Below, in pieces: positions 1 through 6,164 of a stretch of 11,353 nucleotides of DNA (the first letter of the stretch is position 1; each line of letters begins with the position of its first letter). The DNA is from a bacterium. GTDB taxonomy: Bacteria; Armatimonadota; HRBIN16. Both the position numbers and the translations under genes were made by a program. The DNA is taken from NCBI GenBank assembly GCA_025057335.1, contig JANWXG010000061.1, positions 1 to 11,353 on the forward strand. The letters run 5' to 3'. The notes under the pieces are model-generated. The model had not been told where the DNA came from and did not search any database. It worked only from the letters and a program-made list of their open reading frames with translations.

Positions 1-234
1 GTTCTCCGCCAGCCCGCCGATGCAGGTATCGGCAATCACGCACTCCACAGGCAGCCCACACGCATGGCGCAGGTTTTCCGTGAGCAGCTTGGCTACCGAC
101 TGCGCCATCGCCATCGTCTGCCCTTCCAGGCTTTCGCGCACGCCCTGTCGTCTGCCGTCGATGGTAGGACGAATGCCAATCTTGGGTAAGTCTCCCTGCA
201 GACGGTTCACAGGCGGGTTCTTTTCGTGTGCCAT
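1..234 (-). CDS. fucI: L-fucose isomerase, N-terminal part (gene runs off the window)
   Basis: Converts L-fucose (and usually D-arabinose) to the ketose L-fuculose, the first step of fucose breakdown in the cytoplasm. The 78 visible residues carry the family's N-terminal signature: LPKIGIRPTIDGRRQGVRES at residues 16-35, then a stretch matching E. coli FucI as I remember it (LLTENLRHACG, VECVIADTCIGG). The catalytic metal-binding residues lie further on and are outside the window. The ATG at 232-234 is preceded by a strong purine-rich ribosome site (GGAGGGAGG, bases 239-247) at a 4-base gap, which fixes the start. The nearest gene upstream on the same strand is a LacI-type regulator 562 bases away, a plausible but unproven controller. 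Function is assigned by recalled similarity; the N-terminal match is strong. Confidence 0.93.
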   Translation of the reverse strand, partial: MAHEKNPPVNRLQGDLPKIGIRPTIDGRRQGVRESLEGQTMAMAQSVAKLLTENLRHACGLPVECVIADTCIGGLAEN

Positions 235-335
235 CGTGCCTCCCTCCTCGTAGGTTGAGATGGACGCTCAGGGGATATACCCCCTGTTGTCTTTCTGATT
301 CCAAGGTCTCTGCTGTTCACTCGAGAAAGAAGCAC

Positions 336-392
336 TGTCATTCTGAGCGGAGCGAAGAATCTCAAATGCTGCGCCTGCGGCTCCGCATGACA
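336..392. repeat. Palindromic repeat family A, shortened copy
   Basis: The 28-base arm at 336-363 (TGTCATTCTGAGCG then GAGCGAAGAATCTC) is identical to the arm at 7113-7140. The right arm is reduced here: CTCCGCATGACA (381-392) can still pair with the outer bases TGTCAT and CGGAG of the left arm. This looks like a decayed copy of the hairpins at 7113-7184 and 7573-7646. Read in frame, such arms give the peptide HSERSEES, so open frames over them are artefacts. Confidence 0.85.
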
Positions 393-397
393 AGGGC

Positions 398-427
398 TGA
401 CGGCTCGGCGGGAGCCTCGCCCTCCAG
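398..427. repeat. Repeat family C, hairpin GGCTC-GGCGG-GAGCC
   Basis: Short element TGACGGCTCGGCGGGAGCC followed by TCGCCCTCCA. It has a 5-bp perfect stem (402-406 with 412-416) and a 5-base loop. Copies occur at 531-555, 7060-7087, 7190-7213 and 7651-7680, usually just after a family A right arm. Confidence 0.8.
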
Positions 428-465
428 AGCGCATAGGGGCGCGACTCGCCCCGTAAGTCTACAGA

Positions 466-526
466 TGCGACGGAGCACCTCCCTCTGCGCAACTTCTGGA
501 GGGCCGCGCTCCGCCGCCGCTAAGCC
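466..526. repeat. Repeat family B, diverged copy
   Basis: Resembles the 59-base unit at 7251-7309 and 7508-7566: it keeps AGATGCGACGGAGCA, then CCTCC...GGAGG arms around a loop and a GCGCTCCG end, but with many changes. An old or distant copy of the same palindromic element. Confidence 0.6.
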
Positions 527-530
527 TCAG

Positions 531-555
531 CGACTCGGCGGGAGTCTCGCCCTCT
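531..555. repeat. Repeat family C, hairpin GACTC-GGCGG-GAGTC
   Basis: Same element as at 398-427. The second pair of the stem is A-T instead of G-C (GACTC at 532-536 pairs with GAGTC at 542-546), so both sides changed together while the loop stayed GGCGG. Confidence 0.75.
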
Positions 556-572
556 AGTGCGCGTCTCCTAGA

Positions 573-742
573 AGGCGAACCTCCCGTGAGCTGGGCTTGT
601 CTAGCGCTTTCTCCATCGAAGCGATTCGTGCGCGCGGGGAGGAACTCCTTTCTCCGCGGGGCAAGATGGACGCGCCACCTAGCAAACGGCAGGCGCAACG
701 AGGGAAGCCGTTTTGTGAGGCAGGGGAGACGGGAGTTCGCCT
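573..742. repeat. Inverted repeat pair enclosing about 140 bases
   Basis: AGGCGAACCTCCCGT at 573-587 is matched in inverse orientation by ACGGGAGTTCGCCT at 729-742, 14 pairs with one bulged C. The left arm resembles the left end of the element at 6987-7087 (GGCGAACCTCC). The enclosed bases have no convincing open frame. It may be a small non-autonomous element or a remnant; no flanking target duplication was seen. Confidence 0.5.
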
Positions 743-796
743 CCGTGTGTCCAGAATGTAGGCGTGGAAGTACCTAATCCCGTTGTTGGGGCAAGG

Positions 797-1828
797 CTAC
801 CTCGGAGGGGCAACACTCTTTCGCACCACCAGCTCTGCTGGGAACAGGAAAACCTCCCGGCTGCGTTCGCCGCTTTCCATCTGTTTTAGTAGTACTTCCG
901 CCGCCTTGAGACCAATCTGCCGCATCGGTTGGCGCATGGTAGTCAGCGGAGGAGAAACCCACTGCGCGGCATCGATATCGTCGAAGCCGGTGACGGAAAT
1001 GTCTTCAGGGATACGCAAGCCCTGCTGGTGAATCGCCTCTAGGGCACCCAACGCCATCCAGTCGTTAGCGCACACGACCGCTGTGAGCTCAGGCGCTTGC
1101 TGCAGTAGCTGCGTCATGGCCTCCTTGCCCGACGGAGGGGTGTAGCGTCCCTCCACGACCCAATGAGATTCCACACATAAGCCCGCCTCCTGCATTGTTC
1201 GCAGGTACGTCTGCAAGCGCCGCTGGGCGCTCCACTGTGTTTGCGGACCAGCGAGATGTCCGATGCGCCGATGCCCCTGTTCAATCAACCAACGCACCAG
1301 ATGTTGAATAGCGCTCACGTCGTCCACGTCCACGCAGGGCAGGGGGGTTTCGGGAAGCGTGCTGCCCGCTACGACGGCAGGGATGTCTGTCCGTTGCGCC
1401 CACTGTAGAGCGGCACTGTTGGTGCGAGGAGCCAATAGCACTACCCCGTCCACCGAGCCGTCGTCCACATGCGCCAGAAAGCTATCGGGGCTGCGCTGGT
1501 ACAGCATGCTCACAATCTTGACGGGGTAGTTTCGCGGCGCGGTGTACTCTAAGATTCCTTCCAATACAGCCATCACGTACGGGTCGAGCACCAGTTCCTG
1601 CCGCTCTTCCAAGATAACCCCGACGGTGTCGGTACGTTGGCGGATGAGGCTGCGTGCGACTGAGCTGGGACGATAGCCCAGTTCGCGCACCGCCTGCCAG
1701 ACACGCTCTGCTGTTTCGGGAGAGTAGAGGTGACTCTTGTTTTGCAGCACGTTGGAGACGGTGGCAACAGACACTCCGCTGCGTGCGGCGACCTCCTTGA
1801 TGGTACACCTTTTGCGTGGAGTGGACAT
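797..1828 (-). CDS. LacI/GalR-family transcriptional repressor
   Basis: 343-residue DNA-binding regulator, the usual length for the family. Residues 8-29 form the N-terminal helix-turn-helix (TIKEVAARSGVSVATVSNVL). Residues 51-62 (GYRPSSVARSLI) form the hinge helix with the ARSL pattern whose leucine, in known members, wedges into a central CG step of the operator. Residues 68-340 are a periplasmic-binding-protein-like sensor domain, with TGFDDIDAAQW near the end. The effector is unknown, probably a sugar or sugar phosphate. The ATG at 1826-1828 has AAGGGG upstream at a 9-base gap. The gene starts 17 bases after the upp stop, and a promoter and CG-centred palindrome sit just upstream, which suggests it represses itself. 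Downstream on the same strand comes fucI, a possible target, though no matching operator was seen in front of fucI. Confidence 0.95.
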   Translation of the reverse strand: MSTPRKRCTIKEVAARSGVSVATVSNVLQNKSHLYSPETAERVWQAVRELGYRPSSVARSLIRQRTDTVGVILEERQELVLDPYVMAVLEGILEYTAPRNYPVKIVSMLYQRSPDSFLAHVDDGSVDGVVLLAPRTNSAALQWAQRTDIPAVVAGSTLPETPLPCVDVDDVSAIQHLVRWLIEQGHRRIGHLAGPQTQWSAQRRLQTYLRTMQEAGLCVESHWVVEGRYTPPSGKEAMTQLLQQAPELTAVVCANDWMALGALEAIHQQGLRIPEDISVTGFDDIDAAQWVSPPLTTMRQPMRQIGLKAAEVLLKQMESGERSREVFLFPAELVVRKSVAPPR

Positions 1829-1844
1829 CGCACATTTCCCCTTT

Positions 1845-1858
1845 ATTAATCGTTTAAT
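1845..1858. promoter_or_regulatory. Candidate operator for the LacI-type repressor
   Basis: ATTAATCGTTTAAT is a 14-base palindrome with one mismatched pair and a central CG, the form expected for LacI/GalR operators. It lies at about +3 to +16 of the promoter at 1868-1896 and 16 bases before the repressor's start codon, so a bound repressor would block transcription of its own gene. It also covers the stop codon of upp (1846-1848). Binding is inferred. Confidence 0.65.
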
Positions 1859-2514
1859 GGCGCTCCTATTGTAGCAGAAGCGTCTGGAGACGTCAAGGTT
1901 CCGTAGAGCCTGTCTCCGAAGTCGCCGATGCCGGGCAGGATGTACTTGGCGGGGTTGAGCTCCCTATCCAGCGCGGCAGTGTAGATAGGGACGTCTGGAT
2001 GGTGTTGCGTGATTCGCTCAACCCCCTCTGGTGCTGCGACGATACATATCACAATCATCCTGCCAGCGCCGCGACTGCGTATCGCTGCCAGTGCTTGGTC
2101 TACCGAACCGCCGGTTGCCAGCATCGGGTCAATCAACAGTACCGTTCTCCCTTCCACAGGTGGTAGCTTGAGGTAATACGAGTTTGCAATCGCCGTGGTG
2201 TGGTCGCGCTCCATGCCGATATAGCCGACCGCAACATCGGGGAATAGGTCGACGACTGGTTCCAGCATCCCAAGCCCAGCCCGCAGGATAGGCACAACGA
2301 CCAGCTTCGCCGCCAACACGGCGCCCTGCGTTCGCTCCAGCGGTGTCTCCACGGACACACTGTCTGTAGGTAGATCGCGCGTGGCTTCGATGAGCAGGAT
2401 GGTAGTGAGCTTGCGAGTCAGGGAGCGGAACACAGCGGGTGGGGTCTGCTTATCGCGCAGCTGCGTGAGGAGATGCTGAGCGAGTGGATGATTCACGACC
2501 ACCAGATTATTCAC
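1846..2514 (-). CDS. upp: Uracil phosphoribosyltransferase
   Basis: Pyrimidine salvage enzyme: uracil + PRPP gives UMP + pyrophosphate, in the cytoplasm. 222 residues. Seen: the PRPP-binding loop LLIDPMLATGGSV (126-138), the conserved VPILRAGLGM (74-83) and the uracil-binding C-terminal region YILPGIGDFGDRLYGT (191-206). The family normally ends close to this GT; here 16 more residues follow (207-222), encoded by exactly the bases that hold the promoter and operator of the next gene. The start is GTG (2512-2514), overlapping the TGA of the pseudouridine synthase gene by 4 bases (GTGA), with AAGGAGG at 2522-2528 at a 7-base gap, so translation is probably coupled. Assignment is secure. Confidence 0.97.
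   Translation of the reverse strand: MNNLVVVNHPLAQHLLTQLRDKQTPPAVFRSLTRKLTTILLIEATRDLPTDSVSVETPLERTQGAVLAAKLVVVPILRAGLGMLEPVVDLFPDVAVGYIGMERDHTTAIANSYYLKLPPVEGRTVLLIDPMLATGGSVDQALAAIRSRGAGRMIVICIVAAPEGVERITQHHPDVPIYTAALDRELNPAKYILPGIGDFGDRLYGTLTSPDASATIGAPLND
1868..1896 (-). promoter_or_regulatory. Sigma-70-type promoter for the lacI-type gene, inside upp
   Basis: On the minus strand, TTGACG (1891-1896) is followed after exactly 17 bases by TACAAT (1868-1873), one mismatch from consensus in each hexamer. Transcription would start near 1861, giving a leader of about 32 bases that contains the operator candidate and the ribosome site of the repressor gene. All of it lies inside the last codons of upp. 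Confidence 0.75.
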
Positions 2515-3515
2515 AGGCTTTCCTCCTTTCTGCTGCGTAACCAGTCGATAATCGCCTGCATGTCCTCTGGAGGCTCCGCCGTGAAGCGCATCGGCTGTGT
2601 CGTGACGGGGTGGGTGAAGGTGAGCTGGTAGGCGTGCAGCGCCTGTCCTCCCATTTGGGTAACCAGTTCGTCTAGGGTGCGGGCATCCGCTCGCTTCCAG
2701 CCATATTGCGCTGCCGAACGCCCCGCCCCGTATACAGGGTCGCCCACAACGGGATGTCCGATGTAGGCAGCGTGCACTCGCACCTGGTGGGTTCTACCCG
2801 TATGCAGGCGCGCCTCCAACAAGGAGCAAGTTCCCAAGTTTTCACGCAGCTCGAACTCAGTCACGGCGGGGCGTGCGTTCGGGTCATGCAACGCTGCCTT
2901 GACGCTCATGCGGGTGCGGTCACTCTCGCTGCGCCCGATGGGCGCGTCTACCAGCGCCCGGTGAAATCGGGGCACCCCCCACACGAGCGCAAGGTATCGC
3001 CGCTCGACCAGCCTCTGCTGAATCTGCTGGGCGAGAGCATGGTGCGCCTGCTCGGTGAGGGCTATCAGAATCAGCCCTGTGGTATCCTTGTCGAGCCGAT
3101 GCACAATTCCCGGGCGGTCTGGGGCACCGATAGAGGACAGCCTGCCAAACCGTGCCAATGCCGCGTTGACCAAAGTACCGCTCTCCGCGCCGGGCGCGGG
3201 ATGAGTGACCATGCCGCGCGGTTTTACCACCACTGCCAGATGCTCGTCTTCGTAGAGCACCTGCAGGGGAATAGGCTCCGGCTGCGGTTCTGCAGGAAGC
3301 GGTGGCGGCGGTTCTAGATAGACCTCATCACCTGCCCTCAGGCGAGCGTTGGGCTTTGTAGACCTGCCGTTCAGCTCCACCAAGCCTGCCTCAATCCAGC
3401 GCTGTATCTGCGCACGCGATACCTCAGGCAGACGCTGTGCTAAAAACAGGTCTAGCCGAGCGCCTTCGTCCGCTGGGGAAGCGTAATACACTTTGACGCC
3501 CTGAGCGGTTTCCAT
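2511..3515 (-). CDS. RluA/RluD-family 23S rRNA pseudouridine synthase
   Basis: Converts specific uridines in RNA, most likely large-subunit rRNA, to pseudouridine. 334 residues, typical for RluD-type enzymes. Domain order: an S4 RNA-binding domain at about 17-66 (ARLDLFLAQRLPEVSRAQIQ), then the catalytic domain from about residue 85. It has GIVHRLDKDTTGLILIA (136-152), in which D142 is the expected catalytic aspartate, and HTGRTHQVRVH in the second half. The domain layout fits RluD better than RluA (no S4) but the target uridines cannot be read from sequence. The ATG at 3513-3515 lies only 9 bases after a TATAAT box and has no ribosome site, pointing to a nearly leaderless mRNA. It overlaps upp by 4 bases. 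Confidence 0.94.
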   Translation of the reverse strand: METAQGVKVYYASPADEGARLDLFLAQRLPEVSRAQIQRWIEAGLVELNGRSTKPNARLRAGDEVYLEPPPPLPAEPQPEPIPLQVLYEDEHLAVVVKPRGMVTHPAPGAESGTLVNAALARFGRLSSIGAPDRPGIVHRLDKDTTGLILIALTEQAHHALAQQIQQRLVERRYLALVWGVPRFHRALVDAPIGRSESDRTRMSVKAALHDPNARPAVTEFELRENLGTCSLLEARLHTGRTHQVRVHAAYIGHPVVGDPVYGAGRSAAQYGWKRADARTLDELVTQMGGQALHAYQLTFTHPVTTQPMRFTAEPPEDMQAIIDWLRSRKEESL

Positions 3516-3524
3516 CTCAGTTGC

Positions 3525-3533
3525 ATTATATCA
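3525..3533 (-). promoter_or_regulatory. Extended -10 promoter of the rluD-like/upp operon
   Basis: TGATATAAT on the minus strand is a perfect TATAAT with the TGn extension. No good -35 hexamer is present at 16-18 bases, as is common for extended -10 promoters. The start point expected 6-8 bases downstream falls at 3517-3519, only 2-4 bases before the ATG. Confidence 0.65.
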
Positions 3534-3576
3534 TAACTGTGCAGGACAGACATCCGTCAGACGAACAACCGAACAG

Positions 3577-4845
3577 CTAACGTGCTGCACCTGGCGGGCG
3601 CCTGCCGTCGCGAAAGAACCACAGGGTTAGGAAGAACGAGATCGTCAGCGCTACGGCTGTACCGAGGAAGGGGGTGATGTGGCTAGACAGTTCTACTGAG
3701 CCTAGGCGGATGGGCACGCGGTCGTACAGGTAGGCTCCCAGTGGCGCGCCCAGCATCGCGCCCACGCCCTGGGCAGTGAACACGGCACCCATCACCGCCC
3801 CACGGCGGTTGCCCCCAATCTCCGACACGAGCGCCATCCAAGCAGGAATCGCCAGGATGTAGCCCACTCCCACGATGCTGCCACACACCAGCAACACCCA
3901 GTAGCTGTGCACGAAGGGGATGAACCACATACCCGCCATCGCCAGCCCGACTCCCAGCTTCATCGCCCGCTCTCTGCCCCACAAGTCGCCCACCCTACCT
4001 GCGGGTACGCTGGCGAGCGCGAACACAACTGCTGGCGGTAAGAGCAGCAAGCCGAACCCGCTCTCGCTCAAATGCAGTACCTCCATCGCATACAGCTTCA
4101 CCAGCAGCATCACCATGCCGATGCCGAAGAAGGAGATAAACCCCAGCAGTAGGGTATCGGGCACCATCTTGGCACTTTCCCACATCTCGCGCAGGGAGAT
4201 GTGAGGAGGATGTGGATTGTCGCGATGTTCTGGCTGGGGTGGGAAGCGTGCTGGCACGCCTGCTAAGCAGACTAGCGTCGCCAGCAGGAACAGGGCGCCA
4301 GCTAAGTAAAAAGACGCCGTACGGGTGCCCGTGAGGTCGTTGACCACACCGCCAAGTAGCGGCCCTGTCGCTATGCCTACGAGGTAGGTGACGTTGAGCA
4401 GGCTCATGGCGGTGGAACGGTCCTTCTCTTCTACGGCGTCCGCAACGGCAGCGAAAATAGTGGGCCACAGGGCCGCTGCTCCTGCCCCGTCCAGCGCCCG
4501 CAGCAGCAGCAGCCCCAGAGGATGGTGCACTACCACTGTAAGCGGCGCCGTCACCGCTGAGATGAGCGGTCCGACCAGCAGCAACCGCTTGCGCCCAAAG
4601 CGGTCGCTCAACAGCCCCAGAGGGGATTTGAGCACCGTCTCCGCTAGCAGAAACGCCGCGCCAACCGCTCCCACCCATGCGCCCAGCCCCAGTTCAAAGC
4701 GTAGGTAGGGCGGCATGGCAGAGAAGTTGACAATGGCGTAAGCCAGCTCCGCCACCCCTGCCAATGCTACCAGCGCCAGCAAGGTGCGTCTGCGCGATGG
4801 ATGGCGGAGCAGTTGGGTTCGCGGTATCTGCTGTTCCGCGCGCAT
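3577..4845 (-). CDS. Major facilitator superfamily transporter
   Basis: Inner-membrane secondary transporter of 422 residues with about 12 predicted membrane helices in two halves. Seen: the motif A loop between helices 2 and 3 (LLSDRFGRKRLLLVGP), its counterpart in the second half (VGDLWGRERAMKLG), a hydrophilic central loop rich in Pro and His (PPQPEHRDNPHPPH), and a basic C-terminal tail after the last helix. The pattern resembles 12-helix drug-efflux or sugar/metabolite antiporters; the substrate cannot be told. Start chosen at the ATG 4843-4845, which leaves 19 bases after the oxidoreductase stop. A GTG at 4882-4884 would add 13 residues and overlap the previous gene by 20 bases; neither has a strong ribosome site. 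It is probably co-transcribed with the oxidoreductase, so export or uptake of a related sugar derivative is possible but unproven. Confidence 0.9.
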   Translation of the reverse strand: MRAEQQIPRTQLLRHPSRRRTLLALVALAGVAELAYAIVNFSAMPPYLRFELGLGAWVGAVGAAFLLAETVLKSPLGLLSDRFGRKRLLLVGPLISAVTAPLTVVVHHPLGLLLLRALDGAGAAALWPTIFAAVADAVEEKDRSTAMSLLNVTYLVGIATGPLLGGVVNDLTGTRTASFYLAGALFLLATLVCLAGVPARFPPQPEHRDNPHPPHISLREMWESAKMVPDTLLLGFISFFGIGMVMLLVKLYAMEVLHLSESGFGLLLLPPAVVFALASVPAGRVGDLWGRERAMKLGVGLAMAGMWFIPFVHSYWVLLVCGSIVGVGYILAIPAWMALVSEIGGNRRGAVMGAVFTAQGVGAMLGAPLGAYLYDRVPIRLGSVELSSHITPFLGTAVALTISFFLTLWFFRDGRRPPGAAR

Positions 4846-4864
4846 CGCAGATGGCTTACCTGCT

Positions 4865-5923
4865 TTACCTGAGCACGACCTCACGCCCCGTCTCTGCGGA
4901 AGCGTAGATGGCGTCGATAATCTCAGTGGCCATCAGCCCCTGTTCGGCGGTCACCTCAGGCTCGGTGTCGTGGATAATTGCCTGCAGGAAGGCATATATC
5001 TCCTGCTGATGGCTGTTGACCTCGCGCAGTCCGAAAGGCGTGATATCCAGCAGAGTCTGCTCTTCCTCACGGAACAACTTGAGCGGATTGAGCTGCGCCC
5101 CGCCTTCCGTGCCCAGGATGGTAGTATTGAAGATATCGTGCTCAATGTTCGCACAGAAGCTGGACTCGATGACCAGCGTCGCCTCGTTCTCGAAGCGGAC
5201 AAGCCCAACCGCGAAGTCCTCGACGGTGTAGTTCTTCGGGTCCCACTGTCCCATCAAGCCGACGACGCCCTCGCGCGTGCCGAACTTGGTGTAGGTCATG
5301 CCACTGACCGCGATAGGCTTGGGGTGTCCCATAAAGTACAGGGTGGCGTCCAGAATGTGTACGCCGATGTCGATAAGCGGTCCGCCGCCCTGTTTGTCCT
5401 TCTGGGTGAACACTCCCCAGCCGGGGATACCGCGTCGGCGCAGCGCCTGCGCTCGGGCGTAGTAAATCTCCCCCAGCTTACCCGCATCGATGAAGCGCTT
5501 AATGGTGCGCACGCCTGTGCTAAAGCGCATGTTCAGCGCCACCTGCAGCTTCTTGCCCGTGCGCTTCGCGGCTTCCACCATCTCGCGCCCCTCCTGAGCG
5601 TTCATCGCCATCGGCTTCTCAACCAATACGTGCTTGCCCGCTTCCAGTGCGTCGATAGTGGGCTGCTTATGCAGGTAGTTGGGTGTGCAGATGCTCACGG
5701 CATCGACCTCTTTCAGCTTGAGCAGCTCCCGATAATCCGTGAACACGTGCGGCACATGGAACTTCTCCGCTGCCGCCTTGGCGACATCAGGATTGATGTC
5801 TGCCACTGCCACGATTCGGCACAGGTCGGGATAGGCGGCATAGCCCGGCATGTGCGCCGCCTGCGCAATCCCCCCGCTGCCGATAATGCCGACTCCTATC
5901 GGCGTCTTTACTTTTTTGCTCAT
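4865..5923 (-). CDS. Gfo/Idh/MocA-family NAD(P)-dependent oxidoreductase
   Basis: Cytoplasmic dehydrogenase of 352 residues, the usual length. The Rossmann fold comes first: the nucleotide loop GVGIIGSGGIAQAAH (10-24), an acidic VADIN at about 40-44 at the end of strand 2, and VEKPMA (101-106), whose lysine is the family's catalytic-site residue. The C-terminal substrate domain has GGGPLIDIGVHILD (179-192), where the aspartate and histidine of DxGxH fit the conserved active-site pair. Members oxidise sugars, inositols or similar polyols; the substrate here is not readable. The ATG at 5921-5923 has AGAGGG at 5931-5936 with a 7-base gap. The gene has a leader of about 85-95 bases with two hairpins and is followed closely by the MFS transporter. 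Confidence 0.94.
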   Translation of the reverse strand: MSKKVKTPIGVGIIGSGGIAQAAHMPGYAAYPDLCRIVAVADINPDVAKAAAEKFHVPHVFTDYRELLKLKEVDAVSICTPNYLHKQPTIDALEAGKHVLVEKPMAMNAQEGREMVEAAKRTGKKLQVALNMRFSTGVRTIKRFIDAGKLGEIYYARAQALRRRGIPGWGVFTQKDKQGGGPLIDIGVHILDATLYFMGHPKPIAVSGMTYTKFGTREGVVGLMGQWDPKNYTVEDFAVGLVRFENEATLVIESSFCANIEHDIFNTTILGTEGGAQLNPLKLFREEEQTLLDITPFGLREVNSHQQEIYAFLQAIIHDTEPEVTAEQGLMATEIIDAIYASAETGREVVLR

Positions 5924-5952
5924 GCTGCTTCCCTCTCTAGTAGGTAGATGTT

Positions 5953-6005
5953 GCGGAAGGCTTTCGCCTCCGCATACAGTTCACAGGAGCCGAATTTTTC
6001 TCCTG
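5953..6005 (-). promoter_or_regulatory. Structured 5' leader of the oxidoreductase gene
   Basis: Read on the minus strand, the leader can form two consecutive hairpins. The first is CAGGAG with CTCCTG (6000-6005 with 5984-5989) around a 10-base loop. The second is GCGGAGGC-GAAA-GCCTTCCGC (5973 to 5953), 8 pairs with one bulge and a GNRA-type GAAA loop. It matches no riboswitch class I recognise. It could affect mRNA stability or translation. Confidence 0.4.
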
Positions 6006-6016
6006 CTTCGCAAAAT

Positions 6017-6022
6017 AGTATA
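6017..6022 (-). promoter_or_regulatory. Possible -10 box of the oxidoreductase gene
   Basis: TATACT on the minus strand lies in an AT-rich patch about 95 bases before the start codon. No convincing -35 box was found at the right distance, so this is a tentative call. Confidence 0.35.
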
Positions 6023-6031
6023 CAAAAAATG

Positions 6032-6060
6032 TTGATTTTTCGTTTACAATATGGTATCAT
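6032..6060 (+). promoter_or_regulatory. Plus-strand promoter of the candidate small RNA
   Basis: TTGATT (6032-6037) and TATCAT (6055-6060) are separated by exactly 17 bases, with TGG giving an extended -10. The predicted start is near 6067. There is no plus-strand protein gene downstream, only a hairpin and a terminator. Confidence 0.55.
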
Positions 6061-6066
6061 GAGCAA

Positions 6067-6163
6067 CGTCTGGAGCAACAACATGTCAATTCCTGCGAGC
6101 GACCTCTGGGACGCAGGAAAGTCTGCCCCTCTATGCCCGCCCCCCGGGCAGAGGGGCGTTTTT
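6067..6163 (+). ncRNA. Candidate small RNA of about 95 bases
   Basis: A short transcription unit is suggested by a promoter at 6032-6060, an 8-bp perfect stem TTCCTGCG/CGCAGGAA (6090-6097 with 6112-6119) closing a 14-base loop, and a strong intrinsic terminator at 6125-6163. The only in-frame ATG at the front overlaps the -10 box and its frame runs through the terminator, so a coding role is unlikely. It does not resemble 6S, SRP, tmRNA, RNase P or a known riboswitch. It lies divergent to the oxidoreductase gene and faces the 3' end of the HAD gene. An alternative is that the terminator merely stops antisense transcription into the HAD gene. Confidence 0.45.
6125..6163 (+). terminator. Intrinsic terminator
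   Basis: GCCCCTCT (6125-6132) pairs with AGAGGGGC (6150-6157) and GCCCG (6135-6139) with CGGGC (6145-6149), with a two-base bulge and a 5-base loop, followed by GTTTTT. The T-run lies only on the plus-strand side; on the minus strand the hairpin is followed by AGACTTTCC, so as a terminator of the HAD gene it would be weak. Confidence 0.85.
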
Positions 6164-6164
6164 C

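Larger units (their letters stand above)
235..796. other. Gene-free stretch with palindromic repeats and the fucI leader
   Basis: No convincing gene in 562 bases. Short open frames here translate the repeats or lack family-like composition. Bases 235-335 are the fucI leader; within it CAGGGGATATACCCCCTG (269-286) is a small inverted repeat that could be an operator or part of a promoter, but no good -35/-10 pair was found. Bases 336-557 hold repeats of three families that recur at 6987-7680. Bases 573-742 are bounded by a 14-bp inverted repeat. Bases 745-796 show nothing I can name, and no clear intrinsic terminator follows the lacI-type gene. Confidence 0.7.

Noticed and set aside
228..557. 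Small open frames with the HSERSEES peptide and similar
   Set aside because: These are translated palindromic repeats, a common annotation artefact, not proteins.
4784..5947. Long plus-strand open frame (387 codons) opposite the oxidoreductase gene
   Set aside because: It is antisense to a clearly recognisable Gfo/Idh/MocA gene, has no family motifs, and is His/Leu/Arg-rich as expected from the reverse strand of a high-GC gene.
6035..6048. ATTTTTCGTTTACA, resembling the candidate LacI operator (10 of 14 bases)
   Set aside because: It shares TCGTTTA but is not palindromic around its CG; in an AT-rich patch this is likely chance.
6125..6163. Terminator of the HAD gene
   Set aside because: The T-run is only on the plus-strand side of the hairpin; on the minus strand it is followed by mixed sequence, so it fits a plus-strand transcript better.
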